A stretch of DNA of 64,000 nucleotides from JAAYAY01 sp963674575 (GTDB lineage: Bacteria; Planctomycetota; Planctomycetia; Pirellulales; Thermoguttaceae), in NCBI GenBank assembly GCA_963674575.2, contig CAXXQT010000002.1, positions 1,550,001 to 1,614,000 on the forward strand, in the 5' to 3' direction. Every line of letters begins with the position of its first letter. The stretch's first letter is position 1. This document shows positions 1-8,101 of this stretch, one piece after another. Below the pieces are notes generated by a model. The model saw only the letters and a program-made list of their open reading frames with translations. It had not been told where the DNA came from and did no database searches. A program made the position numbers and the translations under genes.

Positions 1-1
1 G

Positions 2-559
2 TGGCCCGGGAAGATCCCGGCGGGAACCGTCTGCTCCACGCCAGCCATGACCATCGACCTGCTGCCCACATTCGCCGCCTTAACCGGCGCCCCGCTGCCG
101 AAAAACAAGATCGACGGCAAGAACATCTGGCCGCTGATTGCCGGCGAGAAAGACGCGACCAGCCCGCACGAGGCCTATTTCTTCTACTACGGGAAGCAAT
201 TGCAGGCCATGCGGATGGGCCAGTGGAAGCTCCACTTCCCCCATGGCTACCGGACCTTGTCAGGGCGTCCCGGCGGCACGGGCGGTATCCCCGTTCGTTA
301 CGACCAGGCAAAAATCGGATTGTCCTTGTTCGACCTGGGCACCGACATCGCGGAAACCGCCGACGTCAAAGACCAGCACCCCGAAATTCTGGCCAAAATG
401 CAGAAAATGGCCGACGTGATGCGCGAGGACCTTGGCGACGGCCAGAAGAAGGGCAACGGACGCCGCGAACCAGGCCACCTCCAACAGGGCGACCTTCGCT
501 TCGACTGGCAGCCGGGCAAACCCAACGACCCGAAACCGCATGTGGTCGATCCCAAGTAG
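2..559 (+). CDS. Sulfatase, C-terminal part (5' end outside window)
   Basis: This is the last 185 residues of a type I sulfatase (alkaline phosphatase superfamily). The reading frame is open from the first base of the window, so the start and the Cys/Ser formylglycine motif lie upstream. Visible family features are the WPGKIPAGTV strand, the T-x-D-L-L-P-T-F segment that normally follows the catalytic core, the K-x-D-G-x-x-I-W-P-L segment, and a later R-M-G-Q-W-K-L strand, all typical of arylsulfatase C-terminal halves. The tail (about residues 140-185) is rich in Gly, Lys and Asp and looks disordered. The protein is probably exported and desulfates glycans, as planctomycete sulfatases usually do; the substrate cannot be told from this part. 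A second sulfatase lies at 58456-59943. An alternative internal ATG at 47 sits inside a conserved motif and is not the start. Confidence 0.85.
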   Translation, partial: WPGKIPAGTVCSTPAMTIDLLPTFAALTGAPLPKNKIDGKNIWPLIAGEKDATSPHEAYFFYYGKQLQAMRMGQWKLHFPHGYRTLSGRPGGTGGIPVRYDQAKIGLSLFDLGTDIAETADVKDQHPEILAKMQKMADVMREDLGDGQKKGNGRREPGHLQQGDLRFDWQPGKPNDPKPHVVDPK

Positions 560-754
560 GCAGAAAGCGGCCTGGTGGATTGTGCGACCCTCGCTTGCCT
601 TCCCAGCCGTCACAAACCGGCGTTTCCCACTCAATTCCACGGCTCCCTCCTCCCCCGTAAGCTAGACTTGTTGGACGGATCACTCCGATCTTTCTTGGAG
701 TCTTCCTTCAGAACCTGTGCGCACAATTCGCGCATGTTTGTTTGGAATTGGATT

Positions 755-779
755 GCGGGCTTACCCCGCTTTGGGGAGG
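755..779 (+). promoter_or_regulatory. Overlapping hairpins at the Shine-Dalgarno site of the next gene
   Basis: GCGGG (755-759) can pair with CCCGC (765-769), while CCCC (764-767) can instead pair with GGGG (773-776), which is part of the GGGGAGG Shine-Dalgarno site. The two pairings exclude each other, so the site could be exposed or masked. This is seen in sequence only; no regulatory role is shown. Confidence 0.25.
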
Positions 780-785
780 TGCACC

Positions 786-1262
786 ATGAATCGATCCCTA
801 TGGGCCGCCGTGGCGATTCTTGCTTTCTCGGCGAACAGCGCCAACGCCCAGTCCTGGATCTTCCAGCCGGGAACTTACAGCAAAACCTCGGGCCCGGCCG
901 GGTTACCGAATGCGACCGGTTCGCAGTCGACGATTGGCTCCCAATCGGTGACAGGACCACAGTCCACGCTCGGCTCTCAACCCTCGAACGGACCAAAGGC
1001 CTACGCTTCCTTCACGGAGTCCCAGGCGGCCGCAGCGGCCACCCTGCCCAAGCCAGCCTTCCGATGGGATCCCACGGGAATTCTCGGACGCGGTCAGCGG
1101 TACGAGCAATGGAGCCACGAGGAAGCCATGGAAGCCAACCGGCTGGAGACCTATGCACGGGGCGTGCGAGATGCGGTGGGCACGCCCGTTTGGGCCTGGA
1201 ATCCGACCGCCTACCAGCCGCTTCCTCGGATCACGGCGCCGAAGGAAAAGCTGGCGGAATAG
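786..1262 (+). CDS. Small secreted protein of unknown function
   Basis: A 158-residue protein. The ATG at 786 is chosen because GGGGAGG lies 6 nt upstream and the protein then begins with a clean signal peptide (Met-Asn-Arg-Ser, hydrophobic core, Ala-Asn-Ala cleavage site near residue 20). Residues 35-65 are low-complexity, with repeated (S/T)-x-G-(S/P)-Q-S units. The C-terminal half contains an E-Q-W-S-H-E-E-A-M-E-A-N-R segment predicted to be helical and a conserved-looking N-P-T-A-Y-Q-P-L-P motif. No family recognised. It stands alone, with about 190 bp to the next gene on the same strand, and is probably exported to the periplasm or cell surface. An upstream in-frame start at 717 has no ribosome site and would bury the signal peptide. 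Confidence 0.6.
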   Translation: MNRSLWAAVAILAFSANSANAQSWIFQPGTYSKTSGPAGLPNATGSQSTIGSQSVTGPQSTLGSQPSNGPKAYASFTESQAAAAATLPKPAFRWDPTGILGRGQRYEQWSHEEAMEANRLETYARGVRDAVGTPVWAWNPTAYQPLPRITAPKEKLAE

Positions 1263-1450
1263 GGGGCGTCAGGAGTCCGGACCTCGAAGTGGGGGGCTCA
1301 AAGCGTTTACATGGCCGATCATGTATGGCATAACAGGGGAAGCCTCGCGCCCTCGTTCATGATCGAAAACGCGAGCCCGGGGTGTTGGTGGGAACCAAGC
1401 GGCAAGACGCCGAGCGACGCTCCTCTCTCTCGTTTCGTGCGGTGCGAGCG

Positions 1451-3493
1451 ATGAATATCGCCTTTCAATGTCCCGTGTGTGGGAAACGATACGAAGTGCC
1501 CGGTCACCAGGCCGGCTCGCAGGTGATCTGCGCCGGGTGTCGGCGAACGATTGTGGTGCCAAGTCCGGTGGTTTCCACGCCGCCGGTTCGCCCCCGGCGG
1601 GCGAGGACTTCCCACAACGAGGGCCCGAGCCGAACCGCAATCTTGGTGGCCTTGGGAGGGATCGGCGGACTCGTGCTGGTCATCGCGGCTCTTGTCTTCG
1701 TTTTGAAGCAAGAAGACAAAACGCCGACATCGTCTGCCCCGCCAACCCCACCAGCCCCGTCCGAGGCGACCCCGCCTGCCGACACGAATCGCCTGGCGTC
1801 ACGCCTCGCTCCCTTGATGAAGACCGATAGAGGTTCCGAAACCGATCCGCCGAAGCCAGCCGCATCTGAGAACACGTCGTCGTCTGAAGCGGCGCCCGCG
1901 GATACGGCATCCACGGCCGACAGCAGCGACGAGTCGCCTTCGCCAATTGCAGCCCCCACCAGCGGCGCGTATCCGCTCCGTGTTGCGGACCGCGAACCGG
2001 TTACTTTCGGCGCCGCGGGGTGCCCCGTCGTGGTCATCGGTTCCAAAGCCTGGGACTATCAGAAGAAGACGGTGTGTTCGACCCTCCACGGCGAGTATGA
2101 CGACAACAGCCTGACCGCATTGTCGGCCGACGGGCGCTATTTTGCGGCCACACAGTATTCGGCCCACCGCCATAACAACCCGGTGCTGGTCTGGGATACC
2201 TCGACAGGCCAGGTCTGCACGCGAATCCCGGGAAACACGTCTGCCGGAGTGGGCTTTCTCTATCTAGCCGGCGAGCGAGCCTTCACTGCGCCTGCCCATT
2301 CCAAGCGGCTGTATGTCTGGAACCTGCCGGAAGGTCGCGAGTTGAAGTCGCTCACGTCGTCCGAAAGCCGGGTCACGCCCGCCAACACGGCGATCACCCA
2401 CAACGGACTGTACGTGGCAACAATCGAGGATCGCAAGCTGGTCGTGATCAAGATCGAGACGGGCGAGACGATCGTGAAGATGCGGGCGCCGAAGAAACGC
2501 GAGAAGCCCCGGGGCCCGGAGCTTCCGCCCGGAATGGTGCGGGTCGATCACGGCGGATGGATCATCGACGACGTGGGAGGCGCCGCTGATGACAGCGAAT
2601 GCAGCTCGATCTACTCGTCGTTGAAGGCCCTGGACTTTTCCCCGGACAGCCGCGAGTTGGTGGCCGTTTCCACGTATCCGCAACCCCGAGTTATCTGTTG
2701 GAACCACAAGGGGCGTCGAATGCTGGATGAAACGCTCCACACCGACCACGACATGCACCAGGCTGGCTCAATCCACTGGTTTGCCGAAAAGGACGCGTGG
2801 CTGCTTGGAACGGACCTCTTCGACCGCAAGGCGTCGAAGGTTGTGCTTTCCGTGCGGCGGTCGTTCCCGGACACGCCCAAAATTCACGTTCAGGACGACG
2901 ATCACCTGGTGGGTACCTTTTCCAGCAACCCCAACAAGATCCAAACGGTCACCATTCCCTGGGACGCGATCCGGGCATCGCTCGAAGACCTTGAAAACAA
3001 GGCCCCCGCCCTGCTCAGCCCGGCAGAGCCGGTGAGCATCGTCTTCGAACTCGGCTCGCTCCGGGGCGACCAGAACAAGACCGTCCGGGAACTCGGCGAC
3101 GCCCTCAAGAAGAGATTGGAGAAGGACGGACTGGAAGTCGAAAGCGGGAAGAGCACGTTCTTCCGGATCCGCTTTTCGGAGAAGGCGGGCGACACGGTGG
3201 CGATCTACGAACGCCAGTCACCGTTCGATTGGCGAGGTCACGACACGGGCCAGCGGGTCCACGAAGCGGAGGGGAAATTGGTTGTCGAGTTGGTCGTGCC
3301 CGGCCAGGACGAGCCGGTCTGGCGAGACACGCTGTCGGCCGGTTCCGACTCGTCCTACAACGGCGACATCACCGAACTGGTGGTGCGCGACAGCATGGTC
3401 GAGAATCTCGCCAACCGGATGGACGATCTCAACTTCCCCTATTTCATCCCCAAGTCCGACGACCTGCTGGCGTTGCCGGTCGTCTTGCAGTGA
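1451..3493 (+). CDS. Zinc-ribbon, membrane-anchored WD40-like protein
   Basis: A 680-residue protein starting at the ATG at 1451, directly before a zinc ribbon (C7-x2-C10 and C27-x2-C30). One transmembrane helix follows (about residues 63-85), then a Pro/Ser/Thr/Glu-rich linker to about residue 190. The rest resembles a WD40 or quinoprotein-like propeller: repeated L-S-A-D-G-R-Y-F-A and L-V-W-D-T-S motifs, and L-D-F-S-P-D-S-R-E-L-V-A-V near residue 390. The last 190 residues lack propeller motifs and contain a conserved-looking G-S-L-R-G-D-Q segment. The zinc ribbon is probably cytoplasmic and the propeller periplasmic. This zinc-ribbon N-terminus recurs in the kinase at 37526-42736 and the DUF1559 protein at 57347-58234, a planctomycete habit. 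Function unknown; protein-protein interaction is the likely role. Confidence 0.75.
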   Translation: MNIAFQCPVCGKRYEVPGHQAGSQVICAGCRRTIVVPSPVVSTPPVRPRRARTSHNEGPSRTAILVALGGIGGLVLVIAALVFVLKQEDKTPTSSAPPTPPAPSEATPPADTNRLASRLAPLMKTDRGSETDPPKPAASENTSSSEAAPADTASTADSSDESPSPIAAPTSGAYPLRVADREPVTFGAAGCPVVVIGSKAWDYQKKTVCSTLHGEYDDNSLTALSADGRYFAATQYSAHRHNNPVLVWDTSTGQVCTRIPGNTSAGVGFLYLAGERAFTAPAHSKRLYVWNLPEGRELKSLTSSESRVTPANTAITHNGLYVATIEDRKLVVIKIETGETIVKMRAPKKREKPRGPELPPGMVRVDHGGWIIDDVGGAADDSECSSIYSSLKALDFSPDSRELVAVSTYPQPRVICWNHKGRRMLDETLHTDHDMHQAGSIHWFAEKDAWLLGTDLFDRKASKVVLSVRRSFPDTPKIHVQDDDHLVGTFSSNPNKIQTVTIPWDAIRASLEDLENKAPALLSPAEPVSIVFELGSLRGDQNKTVRELGDALKKRLEKDGLEVESGKSTFFRIRFSEKAGDTVAIYERQSPFDWRGHDTGQRVHEAEGKLVVELVVPGQDEPVWRDTLSAGSDSSYNGDITELVVRDSMVENLANRMDDLNFPYFIPKSDDLLALPVVLQ

Positions 3494-3640
3494 TCTCTGC
3501 AGTGGGGGGCACAACCCGCTCGACACGTGCCCCCGCATTCGTTAGAATGTCGTCACCGGCCGAAAGAAGGGGTGCTTTCTTTCTGGTGCGGGCACGTTTT
3601 TCGGATCGTTTCCAACCTTTGAGCGGGAAAGGCGGTGCTT

Positions 3641-5212
3641 ATGCGAAGAGCCATTTGCTGCTTCGGGTGGGGGGTCGTGCTGATAGGTCTTCTGGGACCT
3701 GTTGCCCATGCGAACGGAGAGAGCTGTTCCCTTGAGATAAAAAAGGTGGACACCTCGAACACCAGCAGCGCCACCTACCTCTATCGGGCGACCTTGTACC
3801 AGAGTTTCTCCCGGGTTGTCGGGCAGGGCGTGCGCGTCCGAGACAACTCGGCACAAGAATTCGCCGAAGCCATCAAGAAAGAGCCGGAGGCCTATCGAGC
3901 CGCGCATCCGGTTCGGGGCGTCATCACGCTGGGAACCCAGAAGTTCGGGTATGCGATCGACTCGTCGGTTGAACCGAAGAAGGAAGAAAACGAAGAAGAC
4001 AAGCAGGCAGACGCCAAGGAGGAGGAAGCCCAGAAGTCGGAGAGCGTGCTGTCGGCTCTCTCCACGGTGTTGACGGGCGGCACGAAAGAAGCGCCGGAAA
4101 ACAAGAAGGCTTTCAAGCCGGTGCCCTACGATCGTCTCTACATCGACACCGATCACGACGGCGACTTGACGGACGAAAAAGTGATCGAGGCTTTGTCGAC
4201 GAGAGCCCTCAACAACGACACCTACTTCTCGTGCACCTTTCCCCGGGTGGATCTTTCGATTGAGGTCGAATCCGAACAGGTCGACTATGCCGTCATCCCG
4301 AGCACAAGGGCCTACAACAGTGGCACGTACGGCCGCGTCTATGGATCGTTCCGTGCCGGAGCGTACCGGGAGGGCGAGATTACCGTCGACGGCAAGAAGC
4401 GTCGTCTCGTCCTGATCGATTTCAACGGCAACGGACGCTTCGATGACGCGTCGAGTTTCAACGATTCGATCAGCTCTTCCGACGGACGGGTCTACCCGGT
4501 CCGCGGAGATCGGCTCTATGTCGACCCCGACATGAACTCCTCTTCACGCAGTCCCTATGACGTGACAAGCGGGGACGACATATTCGACGTGAACCCGTTG
4601 CTGTGCCTCGACGGAAAGTTCTACCAAATGACCGTGACTCCAGCAGGCGATAAACTGACCCTGGAGCCGGCGGACGTGGAAGTGGGCTACGTAACGAACG
4701 CGGTGGGTGATTATCGCGCCCTGGTTTATGGCGACGCAGGCCTCGTCAAGATCTGCTCGGACGAGACGGGCAAGGCCCCCGTGCCGGTGGGTTCCTGGAA
4801 ACTGATGAACTACACCCTGGATCGAACCGGCTTTGAAGAGAAGAAGGCCAAGGAGGAGGGTGAAGAACCGTCGATCCTGGGCGTTCTCACGGAAGCCCTG
4901 GGAACGGGGGCCGAGGGAAGACCTCCCCGCCGGACAGCCGTGGCCGCCAGCGGGACGAACCGCTGCAAGGCGGTGGAAGTGAAGAAAGACGAGACAGTCA
5001 AATTGCCCTTCGGGCCTCCGTACCGCCCCGAGGTGGACGTTCAGTATCGCTCGGGCGCCGACCAGGTGTCGCTGGGCATGTCGCTGGTCGGCTCGGCGGG
5101 AGAAATCTGCACGAGCATGTACGTCAACGGGAATCGTCCCGGAAAGCCCCAATTCACCATTACCGATCCGGAAGGAGAGAAGGTGGCCGAGGGCGCCTTC
5201 GAGTATGGCTGA
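3641..5212 (+). CDS. Secreted protein of unknown function; probably continues past its UGA at 5210
   Basis: The conventional frame gives 523 residues from the ATG at 3641, with GGGAAAGG about 10 nt upstream; a GTG at 3635 is less likely. A signal peptide spans about residues 1-24 (hydrophobic core, A-H-A-N). Two acidic loops resemble EF-hand or dockerin-type calcium sites: D-T-D-H-D-G-D-L near residue 168 and D-F-N-G-N-G-R-F-D-D near residue 267. A Lys/Glu-rich low-complexity stretch covers about residues 108-135, and a second lies near residue 400. No enzyme family recognised. The oddity is the end: the UGA at 5210-5212 interrupts what looks like continuous coding sequence (described separately). 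Read through, the product is 580 residues and stops just before an intrinsic terminator. Confidence 0.8.
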   Translation: MRRAICCFGWGVVLIGLLGPVAHANGESCSLEIKKVDTSNTSSATYLYRATLYQSFSRVVGQGVRVRDNSAQEFAEAIKKEPEAYRAAHPVRGVITLGTQKFGYAIDSSVEPKKEENEEDKQADAKEEEAQKSESVLSALSTVLTGGTKEAPENKKAFKPVPYDRLYIDTDHDGDLTDEKVIEALSTRALNNDTYFSCTFPRVDLSIEVESEQVDYAVIPSTRAYNSGTYGRVYGSFRAGAYREGEITVDGKKRRLVLIDFNGNGRFDDASSFNDSISSSDGRVYPVRGDRLYVDPDMNSSSRSPYDVTSGDDIFDVNPLLCLDGKFYQMTVTPAGDKLTLEPADVEVGYVTNAVGDYRALVYGDAGLVKICSDETGKAPVPVGSWKLMNYTLDRTGFEEKKAKEEGEEPSILGVLTEALGTGAEGRPPRRTAVAASGTNRCKAVEVKKDETVKLPFGPPYRPEVDVQYRSGADQVSLGMSLVGSAGEICTSMYVNGNRPGKPQFTITDPEGEKVAEGAFEYG

Positions 5213-5383
5213 GGCTTCACTTGCCGGTACTCGTGGCGAGTACCTTCCGACCCGGCCGACGAATACACAATTCAAGTTCGCATGAACGCAGGCCCCTTCA
5301 AGATCGACAACGAGCACAAGAGCATCCTGAAGAAGAGCGAAATCGCTCCTCGGAACCCTGCGGTGGCCAGACCGGCCACTTGA
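5210..5383 (+). other. Candidate recoded UGA (codon 524) and 56-residue in-frame extension
   Basis: After the UGA at 5210-5212 the same frame stays open for 56 codons to a second UGA at 5381-5383. It reads G-F-T-C-R-Y-S-W-R-V-P, then E-Y-T-I-Q-V-R-M-N-A-G-P-F-K-I, which looks like genuine protein. About 40 of the 56 codons end in G or C, as in flanking genes. The extension stops 12 nt before an intrinsic terminator, as a real gene end should, whereas the first UGA lies 183 nt before it. With selenocysteine the site would be Y-G-U-G-F-T-C, a U-x3-C pair. Alternatives are stop-codon readthrough, a recent nonsense mutation, or a sequencing error. Selenocysteine is inference; continuity of the coding frame is well supported. 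Confidence 0.6.
5226..5244 (+). promoter_or_regulatory. SECIS-like hairpin just downstream of the in-frame UGA
   Basis: A perfect 8-bp stem, GGTACTCG (5226-5233) with CGAGTACC (5237-5244), is closed by the loop TGG. The stem starts 13 nt after the UGA and the apical loop 21 nt after it. Known bacterial SECIS elements place a small stem-loop immediately 3' of the UGA, with a G in the first two loop positions and the loop about 16-37 nt away; both conditions hold here. It lies inside the putative coding extension, as bacterial SECIS elements do. Confidence 0.5.
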
Positions 5384-5395
5384 ACCAATCCCCTG

Positions 5396-5430
5396 ACGCC
5401 GGGAGGTCCACGCGACTTCCCGGCGTTTTT
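5396..5430 (+). terminator. Intrinsic terminator
   Basis: A 12-bp stem pairs ACGCCGGGAGGT (5396-5407) with ACTTCCCGGCGT (5415-5426), with one G-U wobble and a 7-nt loop, and runs into TTTTT at 5426-5430. It fits the end of the extended frame at 5383. Confidence 0.85.
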
Positions 5431-5585
5431 CGTCAAATGCACTTCCCGGCAACCGGCGTTTTCGCCGCCTGTTCGGGAGAGTGTCTTGCTCTCTACCTGA
5501 ACTGAATTCCAGCGGGGACAGGGGATCGTACCGCAGCATTTCCATGCCCATGCCGGCGTCCCGTTCCCTGGACTAGGAGACAATT

Positions 5586-6665
5586 ATGCAACGTTTCGCC
5601 GTGACTGTCTGGATCCTGTTGACGTTTGTGACGGTTCCCTGTGCGCTGAGCGATGATTCCACCGCGGGCGAGAAAACCCCGGAACTGCCGATGCGGGATG
5701 ACTTCGATTCCAAGCTCACCCTTCCCTGGAAGATCATTCGGCCTGACCCCACCCATGTATCGCTTGAATCCCACCCGGGCAAGCTGACGATCACGACCCA
5801 ATACGGTTCGATTCACAAGGCTCAGGCAACCGCCAAGAATCTTCACTTCCTCGACGTGCCCGACGGGTTGAACGACTTCGTGGTCACCACATGTGTGGAT
5901 GACTTCCTGCCCGAAAAAGCGTGGCAGCAGGCGGGCATCATGTTCTACAACGACGACGACACCTTCATCAAATGGGTCCGCGACTTCACCGGTCAGGGCT
6001 ACCCCGTCTTGAACGTGAACTGGGAAATCAACCTGGAAAACAAGGGCGTCCACTCGCCCATCGAGGTGAGCAAGAAGCGTTTCTGGCTGCGGACGATCAA
6101 GCGAGGGAACGTCTACCAATGCCTCGCAAGCGAGGACGCAAAAACCTGGACCACCCACTTCGTGGTTCCCTGGGGCGACGGCAAGTTGAAAAAGGTCGGG
6201 CTCGTCGCGAAGAACGGGCCAACCGAAGGCGACATGGAGGCCCCGTTCGACTTCTTCGAACTCCGCCGGCCTACCCAGGAGGAGTTGGACGATTCGGTCT
6301 ATACGCTCCGCCGCGCCATGTGGGGCAGTTGGAAGGCCGTCGAGCGGAAACTCAACGGGAAAGCGGTCACGAAGGGCCCCGTCACGCGGCTGAGCATTGT
6401 CCCCGGCCGGATCACCCTGAAAGAAAAACGCGCTCTCCCCTGCGCCTACACCGTGGACCTGAGCGCGACCCCCAACCGCATTACCCTGTACCCTCTGAAT
6501 CTTGGCGTCGGGCCGCAGCTCAACGGCCTGTTTGCCCTTGACGGCGACACGCTCACGCTTTGCCTCAACCCCAAACCGGGCGCAAAAGCGCCCGGCACGC
6601 TGGAGCCCCAAGAGGGCGACGGGAGTTTGTTCATCAAACTCGCAAGGGAGAAAGTCGCGAAATAA
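5586..6665 (+). CDS. Secreted DUF1349-like lectin-fold protein with a TIGR03067-like domain
   Basis: A 359-residue protein. The ATG at 5586 follows AGGAGA, and a signal peptide ends near residue 22 (C-A-L-S-D). Residues about 36-225 match the DUF1349 concanavalin-A-like fold: R-D-D-F-D opening, P-W at about 44, Q-Q-A-G-I-M-F-Y-N-D-D-D near residue 116, W-L-R-T-I-K-R-G-N near 170, and the closing D-F-F-E-L-R strand. Residues about 245-355 resemble the planctomycete TIGR03067 domain: W-x-x-V-x-x-x-L-N-G-K, then L-S-I-V-P-G-R-I-T, then D-L-S-A-T-P-N-R-I-T-L, then G-x-G-D-x-T-L-x-L-C-L-N. DUF1349 modules often bind or process carbohydrate; TIGR03067 has no known function. Monocistronic: a terminator lies upstream and a convergent gene downstream. 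Confidence 0.75.
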   Translation: MQRFAVTVWILLTFVTVPCALSDDSTAGEKTPELPMRDDFDSKLTLPWKIIRPDPTHVSLESHPGKLTITTQYGSIHKAQATAKNLHFLDVPDGLNDFVVTTCVDDFLPEKAWQQAGIMFYNDDDTFIKWVRDFTGQGYPVLNVNWEINLENKGVHSPIEVSKKRFWLRTIKRGNVYQCLASEDAKTWTTHFVVPWGDGKLKKVGLVAKNGPTEGDMEAPFDFFELRRPTQEELDDSVYTLRRAMWGSWKAVERKLNGKAVTKGPVTRLSIVPGRITLKEKRALPCAYTVDLSATPNRITLYPLNLGVGPQLNGLFALDGDTLTLCLNPKPGAKAPGTLEPQEGDGSLFIKLAREKVAK

Positions 6666-6690
6666 GAGTCGCCAGAGCACCAGTCCTGAT

Positions 6691-7179
6691 CTAGGCCGTC
6701 AATTCGTAAACGGGTTCATCATCGGCTCGCGGCTGGTCCGCGAGCCGTTTCTGATCTCGGACCCAATCGTCGTGCGCGTAGATCACCACGCTCGTGTCCG
6801 TTTCCCGGATTTCGAGCCGATCGAGTTGAAAACCGAAGTCGGTGATCTCTGTGAATAATTTGCAGGCCAGGTTTTCGACCGACGTGGGACCGTCGAACCG
6901 CTTCATCTTGAGGCACTCGCCGGTCCGCTGAGTGTGGTGGGCGAGCGTCTCATAGAGGGGATCGTTCACGTTGATCAGCAGGCCGTGGTCGTATTCGTCC
7001 TTCAGGAAGGGCTCGATCACGTCGTCAAAATCACCGAAGAGCGTGGAAACCGCGCCCTTACGCTCTACCTCGAAGAAACACGAGATGCCGTAGCGATGCC
7101 CGTGCAGGTTGCGGCACTTGTCGGCCAGTTCCTCGTTTCGATGGGCGGCGTAGAACTTGTAGTCTTTGCGGATGATCAT
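6691..7179 (-). CDS. queD: 6-carboxytetrahydropterin / 6-pyruvoyltetrahydropterin synthase family
   Basis: A 162-residue enzyme of the QueD/PTPS fold. It should convert dihydroneopterin triphosphate to 6-carboxy- or 6-pyruvoyl-tetrahydropterin in the cytosol. Zinc ligands are H13 (A-A-H), H26 and H28 (L-H-G-H); the catalytic Cys is C22, and the family acids appear in P-T-S-V-E-N and in the final L-E-I-R-E-T strand. The ATG at 7179 is chosen because M-I-I-R-K-D is the usual N-terminus and GGAG precedes it; a longer frame only overlaps the folE-like gene upstream. That gene supplies the substrate and ends 20 bp before this start, so the two form an operon. The product may feed queuosine (preQ0) or a tetrahydrobiopterin-like pterin; no queE or queC is in the window to decide. 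The symbol is by similarity. Confidence 0.85.
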   Translation of the reverse strand: MIIRKDYKFYAAHRNEELADKCRNLHGHRYGISCFFEVERKGAVSTLFGDFDDVIEPFLKDEYDHGLLINVNDPLYETLAHHTQRTGECLKMKRFDGPTSVENLACKLFTEITDFGFQLDRLEIRETDTSVVIYAHDDWVRDQKRLADQPRADDEPVYELTA

Positions 7180-7199
7180 CTCCGGCGTCTCCGGTTCGG

Positions 7200-7835
7200 T
7201 TACGATTTGTGAATCAACGCCATGATCTCGGCGCGGCTTGCCGGGTTTTCGCGGAACACTCCTCGCAGCGCGCTGGTGACCGTCGAGCTCCCGGTCTTCT
7301 TGACGCCCCGTATCGACATGCACGAGTGCTCGGCTTCGACGACGACGGCAACACCGGCCGTCTGCAACTCGGACTCGACCAGGTTGGCAACCGTTTCGGT
7401 CATCCGTTCCTGAACCTGGGGCCGGCGGGCGACCTCTTCCACAACCCGTGCCAACTTGCTCAACCCGGTCACGCGCCCGTTGGGCAGGTAGGCCACGTGG
7501 GCCACGCCCTGGAAAGGCAGCAGGTGGTGTTCGCACATGCTGGTGAACGGAATATCGCGCACCAGCACAACCTCGTCGTACGTTTCGGGAAACGTCACGT
7601 GCAGATGACGCGCGGGATCCGTCTTCAGCCCGGAGAACATCTCGGCATACATCTTGGCAACCCGACGGGGCGTCTCTTGCAGGCCGGGACGGTCCGGATC
7701 TTCTCCGACAGCCTTCAGGATCGTCCTGACGGCCCCCTTGATGGCCTCCAGGTCAACAGCCCCGGTCGAATCGGTTCCGGGGACGGGACGGGTTCGGGCA
7801 AGGGGGGTTTCCGGATACTGCAACGCTCGCAACAT
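7200..7835 (-). CDS. folE: GTP cyclohydrolase I
   Basis: A 211-residue enzyme that opens and rearranges GTP to 7,8-dihydroneopterin triphosphate, the first step of folate, biopterin and queuosine synthesis. Recognisable family motifs are G-E-D-P-D-R-P-G-L-Q-E-T-P-R-R-V near residue 45, the zinc/active-site block M-C-E-H-H-L-L-P-F near residue 100, the R-P-Q-V-Q-E-R-M-T segment, and the closing E-A-E-H-S-C-M-S-I-R-G-V-K with the second zinc Cys. Length is normal, with a non-conserved Pro/Thr-rich N-terminus of about 25 residues. It is the first gene of a two-gene operon with the QueD-like gene, which argues for use in preQ0/queuosine or biopterin synthesis rather than folate alone. Confidence 0.93.
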   Translation of the reverse strand: MLRALQYPETPLARTRPVPGTDSTGAVDLEAIKGAVRTILKAVGEDPDRPGLQETPRRVAKMYAEMFSGLKTDPARHLHVTFPETYDEVVLVRDIPFTSMCEHHLLPFQGVAHVAYLPNGRVTGLSKLARVVEEVARRPQVQERMTETVANLVESELQTAGVAVVVEAEHSCMSIRGVKKTGSSTVTSALRGVFRENPASRAEIMALIHKS

Positions 7836-8101
7836 GACGATCGCTCCTTCGTCTGGTTTTCGCAGTCAATTCTGTTTTTCTCGATGGGTATCTGGAGCAA
7901 TCATCGCGGGGGACTTCTTTTTGACAACCTTAGTTGAGAAAAATATTCAGACGGGTCACGGCGCAAACCCGGAAGAGTCGACATAACCAACTGTTTAAAA
8001 ACGTGTTACGCCATTCAGGCGGCGGTATCGGAGCCCGCCGATTTAGGAAGGTCACATCTGAGAGAAGAGTGGACAGGCAGAAATTCGTCCAAACCGTTCG
8101 A

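Noticed and set aside
3491..3560. Readthrough of the UGA ending the WD40-like gene, as a second selenoprotein candidate
   Set aside because: The downstream frame does not look like protein, and no hairpin at the right distance was seen.
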